Position numbers and translations under genes: made by a program
Assembly (NCBI GenBank): GCA_018241185.1
Contig: JAFEEH010000094.1
Span: forward strand, 1 to 48,724
Direction of reading: 5' to 3'
Length of the DNA: 48,724 bases
Source of the DNA: Pseudomonadota bacterium
Lineage (GTDB): Bacteria; Pseudomonadota; Gammaproteobacteria; Burkholderiales; Burkholderiaceae_C
Notes under the pieces: model-generated
What the model saw: the letters and a program-made list of their open reading frames with translations, nothing else
The model's database searches: none
Told to the model about the DNA's origin: nothing
Shown here: positions 17,245 to 28,375 of the stretch, one piece after another
Layout: each line of letters opens with the position of its first letter
Numbering within the stretch: position 1 is the first letter of the stretch

Positions 17245-19662
17245 ATGACGACACAAAAAATCGAGTTCTACAGGGGGCCTGCCGGCGGCTGGGGTGCGCT
17301 GCGCAGTGTGACGAACGCGCTGCTCAAGCAGGACATTCCGCTCAAGGGCGCGAAGACGCTGCTCTCGGCCAACCAGCCCGGCGGCTTCGACTGTCCCGGC
17401 TGTGCCTGGCCCGACCGCAACCACCATTCGAGTTTCGAGTTCTGCGAGAACGGCGCCAAGGCCGTGGCCGCGGAGGCGACGGCACGGCGCGCGGGCCCCG
17501 AACTGTTCGCCAGGCACACGGTGGCCGAACTGATGCGGCAGAGCGACTTCTGGCTCGAGGACCAGGGCCGCCTCACGCACCCCATGGCCTACGACGCGGC
17601 CACCGACCGCTATGTGCCCATCGACTGGGACGAGGCCTTCGCGCTCGTTGCGCGGCATTTGAACGCGCTGCCCGACCCGAACCAGGCCATCTTCTACACC
17701 TCGGGCCGGGCCAGCAACGAAGCGGCCTTTCTCTACCAGCTCTTCGTGCGCGAGTACGGCACCAACAATTTCCCCGACTGCTCGAACATGTGCCACGAGC
17801 CCAGCGGCTCGGCCATGAAGCCGCAGATCGGCGTGGGCAAGGGCACCGTGACGCTCGAGGATTTCGAACTCGCCGACGCAATCTTCATCTTCGGCCAGAA
17901 CCCCGGCACCAACCACCCACGCATGCTGGGCGAGCTGCGCGCGGCGCACAAGCGCGGCGCGCGCATCGTGAGCTTCAACCCGCTGCGCGAGCGCGGCCTG
18001 GAACGCTTCCAGGACCCGCAGAGCAAGCTGGAGATGGCGACCCTGGGCGCCACGCCGATCAGCACGCACTACTTCCAGTTGCGCGTGGGTGGCGACCTGG
18101 CGGCCGTGAAGGGTGTGATGAAGCATGTGCTGGAGCAGGAAGACGCGCGCGGCGGTGTGCTCGACCACGCCTTCATCGCCGAACACACCACGGGCTTCGA
18201 GGCGCTGGCGGCCGACCTGCGCGCCGAATCGTGGCCCTTGCTCGAGGCCGAGTCGGGCCTGACCGAAGCACAGATGCGCGCCGCCGGCGATGTCTACATC
18301 GGCGCGAAGAAGGTCATCGTCTGCTGGGGCATGGGCATCACGCAGCACCGCGATTCGGTGGCCACCATCCAGATGCTGGTCGACCTGCTGATGCTGCGCG
18401 GCAACCTCGGCCGCCCGGGCGCCGGCGCCTGCCCGGTGCGCGGCCATAGCAATGTGCAGGGCGACCGCACCATGGGCATCTGGGAGAAACCACCGGCCGA
18501 ACTGCTCGACCGGCTGCAGCAGGTCTTCGGCTTCGCGCCGCCGCGCGCGAACGGCGTGGACACCGTCGAGGCCATCCGGCTCATGCAGAGCGGCGGCGGC
18601 AAGGTCTTCTTCGCGCTGGGCGGCAACTTCGCCGCGGCCACGCCCGACACCTTCGCCACCTGGGAGGCACTGCGCCGCTGCGAGCTCACGGTGCACGTGA
18701 CCACCAAGCTCAACCGCAGCCACCTCGTGCACGGCCGCGAAGCGCTGATCCTGCCCTGCCTGGGCCGCACCGAGATCGACATGCAGGCCGGCGGCGCGCA
18801 GGGCGTGACGGTGGAAGACTCCATGAGCATGGTGCACCTGTCGGCCGGCATCAACCCGCCGGCCTCGGAGCACCTGCTGAGCGAGCCGGCGATCGTCGCG
18901 CGGCTGGCGGCGGCCACGCTGGGCGACAACGAGCCCCCACACTCCCCCGCTTCGCGCGGTCCGCTGCCCTCCGAGGAGGACGCCTTTCGCCTTGGGACGG
19001 CCCGGCGGCGAAAAAGCCGCACGCCCTGGCTCTGGCTGGTCGAAGACTACGCGCGCATCCGCGACCTCATCGAACAGGTCTTCGACGACTTCGAGGACTT
19101 CAATGCGCGGGTGGCGGTGCCGGGGGGCTTTCGCCTGCGCAACACGGCCAGCGAGCGCGTGTGGGCCACCGCCTCGGGCAAGGCGGCTTTCGTGCCGCAT
19201 GCGGTGCCGCGCGACACGCCGTCGCACCGGGCGCGCGAGCGGCTGCGCGACACGCTCGTGTTCACGCTGCTCACCACGCGTTCGCACGACCAGTACAACA
19301 CCACCATCTACGGCATGGACGACCGCTACCGCGGTGTCTTCGGCCAGCGCCGCGTGGTGTTCATCCACCCCGAGGACATTCGTGCGCTCGGCATGCAGGA
19401 CGGCGATTGGGTGGACCTGCGCACCGTATGGGACGATGGCCAGGAGCGCGAAGCCTGCGGCTTCAAGCTGGTGGCCTACGACATCCCGCGCGGCAACCTT
19501 GCCGCCTACTACCCCGAGACCAACCCGCTGGTGCCGCTGTCGGCCACCGCCATCGTGGCAGGCACGCCGACGTCCAAGGCCATTCCCGTGGTGCTGGTCC
19601 CGCATGCGTCGCCCATGGGCGCGGCCGAGGACGCGGCGGCGGCCGAGTCCGCTGCGGCCTGA
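17245..19662 (+). CDS. FdhF/YdeP-family molybdopterin oxidoreductase (formate dehydrogenase-like alpha subunit)
   Basis: An 805-residue cytoplasmic molybdopterin enzyme of the YdeP group, related to formate dehydrogenase H. KIEFYRGPAGGWGAL at the N-terminus is the group signature. Cys50 and Cys53 in FDCPGCAWPD, and Cys in FCENGAK, may bind an Fe-S cluster. SNMCHEPSG lies in the active-site region. The C-terminal dinucleotide-binding domain contains TTRSHDQYNTTIYG. I chose the start at 17245 from family alignment; no good Shine-Dalgarno is seen. Residues about 563-592 look like an in-frame repeat insertion. Formate as substrate is not proven. Confidence 0.88.
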   Translation: MTTQKIEFYRGPAGGWGALRSVTNALLKQDIPLKGAKTLLSANQPGGFDCPGCAWPDRNHHSSFEFCENGAKAVAAEATARRAGPELFARHTVAELMRQSDFWLEDQGRLTHPMAYDAATDRYVPIDWDEAFALVARHLNALPDPNQAIFYTSGRASNEAAFLYQLFVREYGTNNFPDCSNMCHEPSGSAMKPQIGVGKGTVTLEDFELADAIFIFGQNPGTNHPRMLGELRAAHKRGARIVSFNPLRERGLERFQDPQSKLEMATLGATPISTHYFQLRVGGDLAAVKGVMKHVLEQEDARGGVLDHAFIAEHTTGFEALAADLRAESWPLLEAESGLTEAQMRAAGDVYIGAKKVIVCWGMGITQHRDSVATIQMLVDLLMLRGNLGRPGAGACPVRGHSNVQGDRTMGIWEKPPAELLDRLQQVFGFAPPRANGVDTVEAIRLMQSGGGKVFFALGGNFAAATPDTFATWEALRRCELTVHVTTKLNRSHLVHGREALILPCLGRTEIDMQAGGAQGVTVEDSMSMVHLSAGINPPASEHLLSEPAIVARLAAATLGDNEPPHSPASRGPLPSEEDAFRLGTARRRKSRTPWLWLVEDYARIRDLIEQVFDDFEDFNARVAVPGGFRLRNTASERVWATASGKAAFVPHAVPRDTPSHRARERLRDTLVFTLLTTRSHDQYNTTIYGMDDRYRGVFGQRRVVFIHPEDIRALGMQDGDWVDLRTVWDDGQEREACGFKLVAYDIPRGNLAAYYPETNPLVPLSATAIVAGTPTSKAIPVVLVPHASPMGAAEDAAAAESAAA
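18934..19020 (+). repeat. GC-rich repeat-like insertion inside the oxidoreductase gene
   Basis: The stretch CCCCCACACTCCCCCGCTTCG through GACGGCCCGGCGGCG resembles GC-rich intergenic repeats I recall from Comamonadaceae, and shares the CCCCCA-n-CCGCTTCGCG style of the element at 44313. It is translated as a low-complexity Pro/Ser/Arg segment that interrupts a conserved region. Family membership is from memory. Confidence 0.5.
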
Positions 19663-19682
19663 AAGGCGCGCTCGCGGTTCCG

Positions 19683-19931
19683 ATGGACGAGCTCAGCGCC
19701 GCGATCCTGCATGCCCTGGCGGAAGCACCCGGCGCGGACGGCATGTCGCTGGCGCGCCTGGGCAAGCGCCTGGGGCAGGGGGCCAGCGTGCTGCTGCGCC
19801 AGCTGGCGCTGATGGGCGACGCGTCGGTCGGCGGCGTCGCCGGACCGGGCTGGGTGCGCGTGGTGCGCGAAGACGAGCGCTGGGTCGTGCACCTGACCGA
19901 CGCCGGCCGGCAGGCCGCACGGGCCGCCTGA
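19683..19931 (+). CDS. Small winged-helix-like protein downstream of the oxidoreductase
   Basis: An 82-residue protein, MDELSAAILHALAEAP onward. The middle helix pair (MSLARLGKRLGQGASVLLRQL) is followed by a wing-like strand turn (GWVRVVREDERWVVHLTDAG), the outline of a winged helix. It starts 20 bases after the oxidoreductase stop and is presumably co-transcribed with it. It could be a small DNA-binding or accessory protein; function is unknown. Confidence 0.7.
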   Translation: MDELSAAILHALAEAPGADGMSLARLGKRLGQGASVLLRQLALMGDASVGGVAGPGWVRVVREDERWVVHLTDAGRQAARAA

Positions 19932-19956
19932 CACCGGATCGCGTCCGATCGACGAG

Positions 19957-20020
19957 AACCGTTCGGGCCGAGCCTGTCGAAGCCTGGTGTGGCGCTTCGG
20001 CAGGCGCAGCGTCAACGGTT
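19957..20020. repeat. REP-like palindrome, copy 1
   Basis: A long imperfect hairpin. The left arm is AACCGTTCGGGCCGAGCC then TGTCGAAGC; the right arm is GCGCTTCGGCAGGCGC then AGCGTCAACGGTT, with a short loop. It matches the palindrome at 23788. It may act as a terminator or mRNA-stabilising element for the oxidoreductase operon. Confidence 0.85.
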
Positions 20021-20023
20021 TGA

Positions 20024-20091
20024 GTTTTAAGTCAAATGTGCCTCCAGCGCCCGCGGCGCCTGCGCGAACAGCTATCGATTTCGTAGCAAAC
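20024..20091 (-). repeat. Dispersed ~60-bp repeat, copy D
   Basis: On the minus strand it starts TTTGCTACGAAATCGATAGC, then TGTTCGCGCAGGCGCC, GGGCGCTGGAGG and an AAGT-ending tail in place of GGCTTA. It lies three bases after the REP-like palindrome and before fadE. Confidence 0.8.
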
Positions 20092-20192
20092 GGGGCATCT
20101 TTCCGACACGCGCTGTCAGTGTCGGCCGGCCGTTCGACGCTGCCGGGCGCGAGAGCATGCAACGGGGCGTCGTCGCGCCCGGGAGATTTCGC

Positions 20193-22466
20193 ATGACCCT
20201 CGCGTCCTGGATCGGCCACCGCGCCATGAAGCCTTTCGCCAAGGCCCTGCCGCCACTGGGCGAGACCGAGCGCGCGGCGCTGGAGGCCGGCACCGTCGGC
20301 TTCGAAGGCCAGCTCTTCGCCGGCCGGCCCGATTTCGACGCGCTCGTGCGCATGGGGGCCAACCGCCTCACGACCGCCGAGCAGTCCTTCCTCGACCACG
20401 AGGTGCGGCAGCTGTGCCGCATGCTCGACGACCACGCCATCGACGAGGCGCAGGACCTGCCCGCCGAGGTGTGGCAGTTCCTGCGTGAGAAGCGCTTCTT
20501 CGGGATGATCATTCCGCAGGCCTTCGGCGGCCTGGGCTTCAGCCACCACGCGCATGCCACGGTGGTGGCGCGCATCGCCACCGTCAATGTGGCGACGGCG
20601 GTCACGGTGATGGTGCCCAACTCGCTCGGACCGGCCGAGCTGCTGCTGCGCTACGGCACCGAAGCCCAGCAGCAGCACTACCTGCCGCGCCTGGCCGACG
20701 GGCGCGAGCTGCCGTGCTTCGGGCTGACCTCGCCCTATGCGGGCTCCGACGCGGCAGCGATCCCCGACCGCGGCGTGCTGGTCGAGCGCGAGTTCGAGGG
20801 CCGCATGACGCGCGGTTTCCTGGTCGACTTCGACAAGCGCTACATCACGCTCGCGCCGGTCGCCACGGTGGTGGGCCTGGCCTTCCATGCGCACGACCCC
20901 TCGCAGGCCGAGTGGGCGCGCGACCTGGGCATCACCTGCGCGCTGATTCCCGTGCCGCAGGCCGGCATGGACATCGGCCGGCGCCACCGGCCGATGGAAT
21001 CGGCCTTCATGAACGGCCCGATCCGCGGCGAGCAGGTCTTCGTGCCCATGGACTGGATCATCGGCGGCGAGGCGCAGGTGGGCCAGGGCTGGCGCATGCT
21101 CATGGAATGCCTGGCGGCGGGCCGCGCGATCTCGCTGCCGGCGCTGGGCTCGGCGATGCAGCAGACCGCGCTCTTCGTGGCCAACGGCTACGGCCAGATC
21201 CGCGAGCAGTTCGGCCTGCCCATCGGACGCTTCGACGCGGTGGCGGGCCTGGTGGCCGGCATGGCGGCCGAGCTCTACGCCACCGACGCGGCGCGGCGCT
21301 ACACCGCGGCGGCGCTCGATGCCGGCGAGCGGCCCAGCGTCGCCAGCGCCATCCTCAAGGTGCAGCTCACGGAGGCGGGGCGCCGCGCCGTCAACCACGG
21401 CATGGACATCCTGGGCGGCAAGGGCATCATCGCCGGCCCGTCGAACCTGCTGGGCATCGCCTACCGGCAGGCGCCCATCGCAATCACGGTGGAGGGCGCC
21501 AACCTGCTGACGCGGGCGCTGATCGTCTTCGGCCAGGGGGCCGTGCGCTGCCATCCGCACGTGCAGGCCGAGATGGCCGCGGTGCAGGCCAAGGACGAGG
21601 AGGCGCTGGGCCGCGCGCTCATCGCGCACGGCCGGCACGTGGCGCGCAACCTCTTCGCCAGCCTGTTCAGCGCCGGCGTGCGGGGCCAACCGCCCGAGGC
21701 GCTGGCCAAGGAAGCGCGCCTCATCGCGCGCATGAGCGCCAAGTACGCCTTCACGGCCGACCTGGCGATGGGGCTGCTGGGCGGCAAGCTCAAGCGCATG
21801 GAACTGCTGTCGGCGCGCCTGGGTGACGTGCTGGCCCACCTGTACCTGGCCAGTGCCTGCGTGTGGCGCTTCCAGGTGATGGACCAGGCTTCGCCCACGA
21901 TGCTGCCGGTGGCGCGTGCCGCCATCCGCCTGCAGCTCGACGCTGCGGCGGTCATCCTGCGTGAGCTGTACGCCAACCTGCCCACGCCCGGCCGGCGTGC
22001 GCTGGGCCGGGTGGTCATGGCCGGCACCGGCCGCCTGGCGCCGATGCGCGACGTGCCGCTGCTGCACCTGGCCGAGCAGCTGCGCACCGAGTCGGCGCTG
22101 GTCGCGGCCCTGGTGCCCGACCTCGCCCGGCCTGCCGCCGGCGGCCTGCGCGACCTGATGGAGGCGCTGGAGCTGGCGCAGCGCCTGGGGCCCGAGACGG
22201 CGACGCTCAACCGCGCGCTGCGCCGCACCCGCTCGCTGGACGAGGCCGCCCGCTCGGCGCGCGACCCGGCCCTGGCGCGCGCCTACCTGGAGGCGGCCGA
22301 CCGCGTGATCCAGGTCGACGACGTGCCCGGCCCGGCCAGCCGCCGGCAGTCGCAGCCGGCCAACGAGGCGCCGGGGGGCTTCACTGCGGAGCGAGCGAGC
22401 GCAGGGCCTGCGCCGTCGACGCATCCGCCGGAAAGAAGGACTCCACGGCCAGTTCCTGCAAGGTGA
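20193..22466 (+). CDS. fadE: Acyl-CoA dehydrogenase, FadE type
   Basis: A 757-residue flavoenzyme for the first oxidation step of fatty acid beta-oxidation. The acyl-CoA dehydrogenase core covers about 75-460 and includes CFGLTSPYAGSDAAA and the catalytic-Glu region VEGANLLTRALIVFGQGAVRC, followed by the long C-terminal extension of FadE (about 470-715). GGGAG lies eight bases before the ATG at 20193. The last 30 or so residues (GGFTAERASAG onward) are not FadE-like. They are read from DNA that is antisense to the end of the converging regulator gene. Confidence 0.93.
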   Translation: MTLASWIGHRAMKPFAKALPPLGETERAALEAGTVGFEGQLFAGRPDFDALVRMGANRLTTAEQSFLDHEVRQLCRMLDDHAIDEAQDLPAEVWQFLREKRFFGMIIPQAFGGLGFSHHAHATVVARIATVNVATAVTVMVPNSLGPAELLLRYGTEAQQQHYLPRLADGRELPCFGLTSPYAGSDAAAIPDRGVLVEREFEGRMTRGFLVDFDKRYITLAPVATVVGLAFHAHDPSQAEWARDLGITCALIPVPQAGMDIGRRHRPMESAFMNGPIRGEQVFVPMDWIIGGEAQVGQGWRMLMECLAAGRAISLPALGSAMQQTALFVANGYGQIREQFGLPIGRFDAVAGLVAGMAAELYATDAARRYTAAALDAGERPSVASAILKVQLTEAGRRAVNHGMDILGGKGIIAGPSNLLGIAYRQAPIAITVEGANLLTRALIVFGQGAVRCHPHVQAEMAAVQAKDEEALGRALIAHGRHVARNLFASLFSAGVRGQPPEALAKEARLIARMSAKYAFTADLAMGLLGGKLKRMELLSARLGDVLAHLYLASACVWRFQVMDQASPTMLPVARAAIRLQLDAAAVILRELYANLPTPGRRALGRVVMAGTGRLAPMRDVPLLHLAEQLRTESALVAALVPDLARPAAGGLRDLMEALELAQRLGPETATLNRALRRTRSLDEAARSARDPALARAYLEAADRVIQVDDVPGPASRRQSQPANEAPGGFTAERASAGPAPSTHPPERRTPRPVPAR

Positions 22467-23208
22467 CGTCGACCGGCGTGCCGAAGATCGTGGTGGTGCT
22501 GATGAAGCTCAGCAGGCCGGCGTCGGTGCGTAGGCAAAAGGGCACCACCACGCTGGTGAGTTCGCCGCCACCGGCGGTCGCGTCGCTGCCGGGGTCCGCC
22601 ACGGGATAGGCGGCCAGCTCGTCGTGCAGCGCCTGCAGCTGCGCGTCGCCCGTCGCGGCGATCTGCTGCTGCAGCCGTTCCAGCAGGTGGGTGCGCCACT
22701 GCGCCAGGTTGGCGATGCGCGGCGCCAGCCCCTCGGGGTGCAGGCTCAGGCGCAGCACGTTGATCGGGCCTTCGAGCAGTTGCGGCGCCGCACCTGCCAT
22801 CAGCACCGGCACCAGCGCGTTGTGTGCCACCAGTTGCCAGTGGCGGTCGACGGCGAGGGCCGGGTAGGGCTCGTGGCCCTTGAGCACCAGTTGCACGGCC
22901 TCGCGCGCCGCCGCCAGGGCGGGGTCGTCGAGCGCGCGCTGGCGGTACATGGGCGCGTAGCCCGCCGCCACCAGCAGCGCATTGCGCTCGCGCAGCGGCA
23001 CGGCCAGGCGCTCGGCCAGGCGCAGCACCATCTCGCGGCTGGGTGCGGCCCGGCCGGTCTCGACGTAGCTCAGGTGGCGGGTGGAGATCTCGGCTTCCTG
23101 CGCCAGATCGAGCTGGCTCATGCGGCGGTGCTGGCGCCAGTGGCGCAGGTGCAGGCCGAAGGGGTCGCGGGCGCCGGGGCGGCCGGCGTGGGCATGGGCG
23201 GTCGTCAT
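22381..23208 (-). CDS. XRE-family regulator with MmyB-like ligand-binding domain
   Basis: A 275-residue protein. The N-terminal helix-turn-helix (about 18-75) contains MSQLDLAQEAEISTRHLSYV and ETGRAAPSREMVLRLAERL. The C-terminal MmyB/MLTR-type domain (about 100-265) contains LRLSLHPEGLAPRIANLAQW. It is divergent from a small membrane protein gene, with a palindrome between them, so it likely controls that gene and itself. Its 3' end overlaps the fadE 3' end by 86 bases, convergently. Confidence 0.92.
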   Translation of the reverse strand: MTTAHAHAGRPGARDPFGLHLRHWRQHRRMSQLDLAQEAEISTRHLSYVETGRAAPSREMVLRLAERLAVPLRERNALLVAAGYAPMYRQRALDDPALAAAREAVQLVLKGHEPYPALAVDRHWQLVAHNALVPVLMAGAAPQLLEGPINVLRLSLHPEGLAPRIANLAQWRTHLLERLQQQIAATGDAQLQALHDELAAYPVADPGSDATAGGGELTSVVVPFCLRTDAGLLSFISTTTIFGTPVDVTLQELAVESFFPADASTAQALRSLAPQ

Positions 23209-23244
23209 GCGGCGGATTCTGGCGCGGCCCGCCGCGGCGCGGCC

Positions 23245-23261
23245 ATGACCTGCGAGGTCAT
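23245..23261. promoter_or_regulatory. Palindrome between divergent XRE and membrane protein genes
   Basis: ATGACC-TGCGA-GGTCAT, with perfect 6-bp arms, lies 37 bases upstream of the regulator start and 84 bases upstream of the membrane protein start. This position fits an operator for the XRE regulator. Confidence 0.55.
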
Positions 23262-23344
23262 CGACCGTGGATGGGCCGGGCGGAATCATTGCTCCAACGC
23301 CGAGGGAATCGCCCGAGGCGCACCACCCCACCCAGGAGTCAGCC

Positions 23345-23764
23345 ATGTCCTCGATCTTCGCCTCTCCCCGTTTCCTGTCCCGCGTGATGTGGGTCGACGC
23401 CGCGTCCTGCGCCGCCACCGGCGCGCTGCAGGTGGGCGCGACCGACGCTCTGGCGCGCCTGACCGGGCTGCCGGCCGGGCTGCTGCTGGGCACGGGCCTG
23501 TTCCTGCTCGGCTACGCAGCGCTGGCCGCGGCCATGGCGATGCGTGCCACGCCGCCGCGCATGCTGATCGGCCTGGTCGTGGTCGGCAACTTCGGCTGGG
23601 CGGCGGCCTGCGCCGCGCTGCTGGCGAGCGGCGTGTTCGCCGTCACCGCGCTGGGCATGGCCTGGGTCATCGCGCAGGCGGTGACCGTGGTGCTGCTGGC
23701 CGAGGCGCAATGGATGGGCCTGCGCGCCACGCGGGCCGGCGGCGCGCGCGCCGCGCTCGCCTGA
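23345..23764 (+). CDS. Four-helix integral membrane protein, hypothetical
   Basis: A 139-residue protein with four hydrophobic segments, at about 14-34, 45-65, 75-95 and 100-122. Loops are short and charges few. AGGAG lies eight bases before the ATG. It is divergent from the XRE/MmyB-type regulator, a pairing that usually means direct control. No enzymatic motif is present and its transport role is unknown. Confidence 0.78.
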   Translation: MSSIFASPRFLSRVMWVDAASCAATGALQVGATDALARLTGLPAGLLLGTGLFLLGYAALAAAMAMRATPPRMLIGLVVVGNFGWAAACAALLASGVFAVTALGMAWVIAQAVTVVLLAEAQWMGLRATRAGGARAALA

Positions 23765-23787
23765 GCCGGAGCAGCCAGAGCCCCGCA

Positions 23788-23849
23788 ACCGTTCGGGCTG
23801 AGCCTGTCGAAGCCTCGCGCAGCGCTTCGACAGGCTCAGCGCGAACGGT
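23788..23849. repeat. REP-like palindrome, copy 2
   Basis: ACCGTTCGGGCTGAGCCTG then TCGAAGC, an 8-base loop, then GCGCTTCGACAGGCTCAG and CGCGAACGGT. It is nearly perfect and matches the copy at 19957. It lies 24 bases after the stop of the membrane protein gene. Confidence 0.9.
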
Positions 23850-23882
23850 GTCATGAGCTGCGCCCCCACTCGGATCGATTGG

Positions 23883-23944
23883 GTGCCAAATCGGCCAGAA
23901 ACGCCCGTGGGACGGGCGCAAGCAGCTATCAAATCAGGAGCAAT
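23883..23944 (-). repeat. Dispersed ~60-bp repeat, copy E
   Basis: On the minus strand it has ATTGCTCCTGATTTGATAGC, TGCTTGCGCCCGTCCC and GGCCGATTTGGCAC. It follows the second REP-like palindrome, the same order as at 19957-20091, and lies 102 bases upstream of acnA. Confidence 0.8.
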
Positions 23945-24045
23945 CCGAAGCCGCCACGTCCCACATGGACGGGGGCTTGGCCGACCACGCCGGTCATCGA
24001 AGCCTGCTATCTTTGTGGAGAACCACGAACCACAAGGAGTGCCCC

Positions 24046-26910
<2,865 letters not shown>

Positions 26911-26930
26911 GGGTGGACCTGCGTGATCAG

Positions 26931-26954
26931 AAGCCCGCTTTGGCGGGCTTTTTC
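26931..26954 (+). terminator. Rho-independent terminator of acnA
   Basis: AAGCCCGC-TTTG-GCGGGCTT followed by TTTC gives an 8-bp GC-rich stem with an adjacent T-run, 20 bases after the acnA stop. Confidence 0.92.
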
Positions 26955-27145
26955 GCTTTTGGACCTCTGCTTTGCACCGACTGCTATGGCTTTGCCGACC
27001 CTCACCGAATCGCTATTAATCCCTTTGGGATCTGCTTCGTAACCGGTTGAGGCAGCTCAGGGACCAGTACGGAGGGTGAGACGGAAAAACGGTTGCACCG
27101 CCCGCTCTCCACCAATTCGATCAAGCGAAAATCGACCTTACGTTC

Positions 27146-28375
27146 CTATCTTGGCACCCCGAATCGACGCAGGTATTCGAATGCAACCCCTGCGCTAGTG
27201 TAAGCCGCATAGCCCTGCGCCTTATCAGCCTTCCTTGGATCAGCAAAATCGCAGACGCCCTTCATGCTTACGACAAGGGGCCTTGGGTTCGCTGCAGCTC
27301 GCACGGCTGCGTAAACACCGTATGCCTCCATCTCCAATCCTAAGACTTCGCGATTCTGCGTTAATTGGATGGTCTGTAAGGTGAACCCATCGGCGACAAC
27401 GATCGCGCCGCTCGCAGACGGCTTAATATGAATTTTCAACCGTGACGTGCTCTCACTCCCACTCCAGTTGTCTTGAAGAGTTGACAAGAAGCCAGCGTCC
27501 TCCTCAAGCATGCTGAGTTGAGCCGCTATTGTGCGATCAATTCCAATGTAATCAGGTGCCGGGAGAATTTTTTGATTTCCATCGCCATCCACTTCCCATT
27601 TGGCGCTTGTCCAATCCCAGGCCGGATTGGCAACTACCACGTCTCCCAAGCTAACCTTCCCTTCGAAACCAGCGCAAATTCCGGTCATAATAACGAGGCG
27701 AGGTCGAAAGCATTCAATGAGCTTGCCAGTTAGGATTGCAGACTCAACTGCTCCCATACGCATCGCAGATGCAGCCACTACACTAAGATATTTGCCGGCC
27801 GCCGTCCTCAGTCTTCCTCTTTTGACGAAGGTGCTGTCATCACAGAGGACATCCGTTAATTCCCATTCAATGTTCAGAGCTGTAACGGCCTTCAATTCGG
27901 GCTTTCGAAGTGCTGTCACGAAGCACACGTCTACGTCATATCCACGGGTGGTAGCACGGCCTAAGGCCTCTCGCGCATAAGCGAAGAGATGATTGAGTCG
28001 CTCTTGCCAGTTGTCACTAGAGCCTGCCCTGATCAGCGTCCAAGACGAGTTGTTAAAGTGATCAACGACCGCACTGTCATCATTGGTCGCACTCGTAATG
28101 CCAATTACATAGCTGGGCATATGCAACGAATCGTCTTCTTGCAAGTACCGGAGAATCTTTACGCCACCTGCAGGGTCTGCGTTGCTATCCCAAGCTGTTT
28201 GAGGAAGCATCATGTCTACGACTAGGAGGTCGAAGGCAGTAGTCTCTAGCGCGGTCAGTGCATCCTTTATATTGCTGCATGACTCGATTACGTCGTTGCC
28301 CTGGCTGATGGTTTCCTGGGCTTTCACCACATCAGAATATCTAGCAGCATTATCGTCGACGATTAATATCTTCAT
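27146..28375 (-). CDS. dtcC: Receiver domain fused to nucleoside phosphorylase; Detocs effector DtcC-like
   Basis: A 409-residue fusion. Residues 1-125 are a response-regulator receiver with MKILIVDDN and phospho-acceptor Asp54 (LLVVDMMLP). Residues about 145-405 are a PNP/UDP-phosphorylase-family domain with GICAGFEGKVSLGDVVVANP, the purine/ribose-binding EME (348-350) and the catalytic-type Asp376 in GVCDFAD. In the published Detocs system the phosphorylated DtcC destroys ATP by releasing adenine and so stops phage growth. The same chemistry here is inferred. I prefer the ATG at 28375 (AAGGA six bases upstream); 28381 is an alternative. It overlaps dtcB. Confidence 0.88.
   Translation of the reverse strand: MKILIVDDNAARYSDVVKAQETISQGNDVIESCSNIKDALTALETTAFDLLVVDMMLPQTAWDSNADPAGGVKILRYLQEDDSLHMPSYVIGITSATNDDSAVVDHFNNSSWTLIRAGSSDNWQERLNHLFAYAREALGRATTRGYDVDVCFVTALRKPELKAVTALNIEWELTDVLCDDSTFVKRGRLRTAAGKYLSVVAASAMRMGAVESAILTGKLIECFRPRLVIMTGICAGFEGKVSLGDVVVANPAWDWTSAKWEVDGDGNQKILPAPDYIGIDRTIAAQLSMLEEDAGFLSTLQDNWSGSESTSRLKIHIKPSASGAIVVADGFTLQTIQLTQNREVLGLEMEAYGVYAAVRAAANPRPLVVSMKGVCDFADPRKADKAQGYAAYTSAGVAFEYLRRFGVPR

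Noticed and set aside
16552-19605. 1017-codon open frame on the minus strand
   Set aside because: It lies antisense to the oxidoreductase and LysR genes, has high-GC shadow composition and no recognisable domain.
19509-22424. 971-codon open frame on the minus strand
   Set aside because: Antisense shadow of fadE. The plus strand has a clear enzyme with a ribosome binding site.
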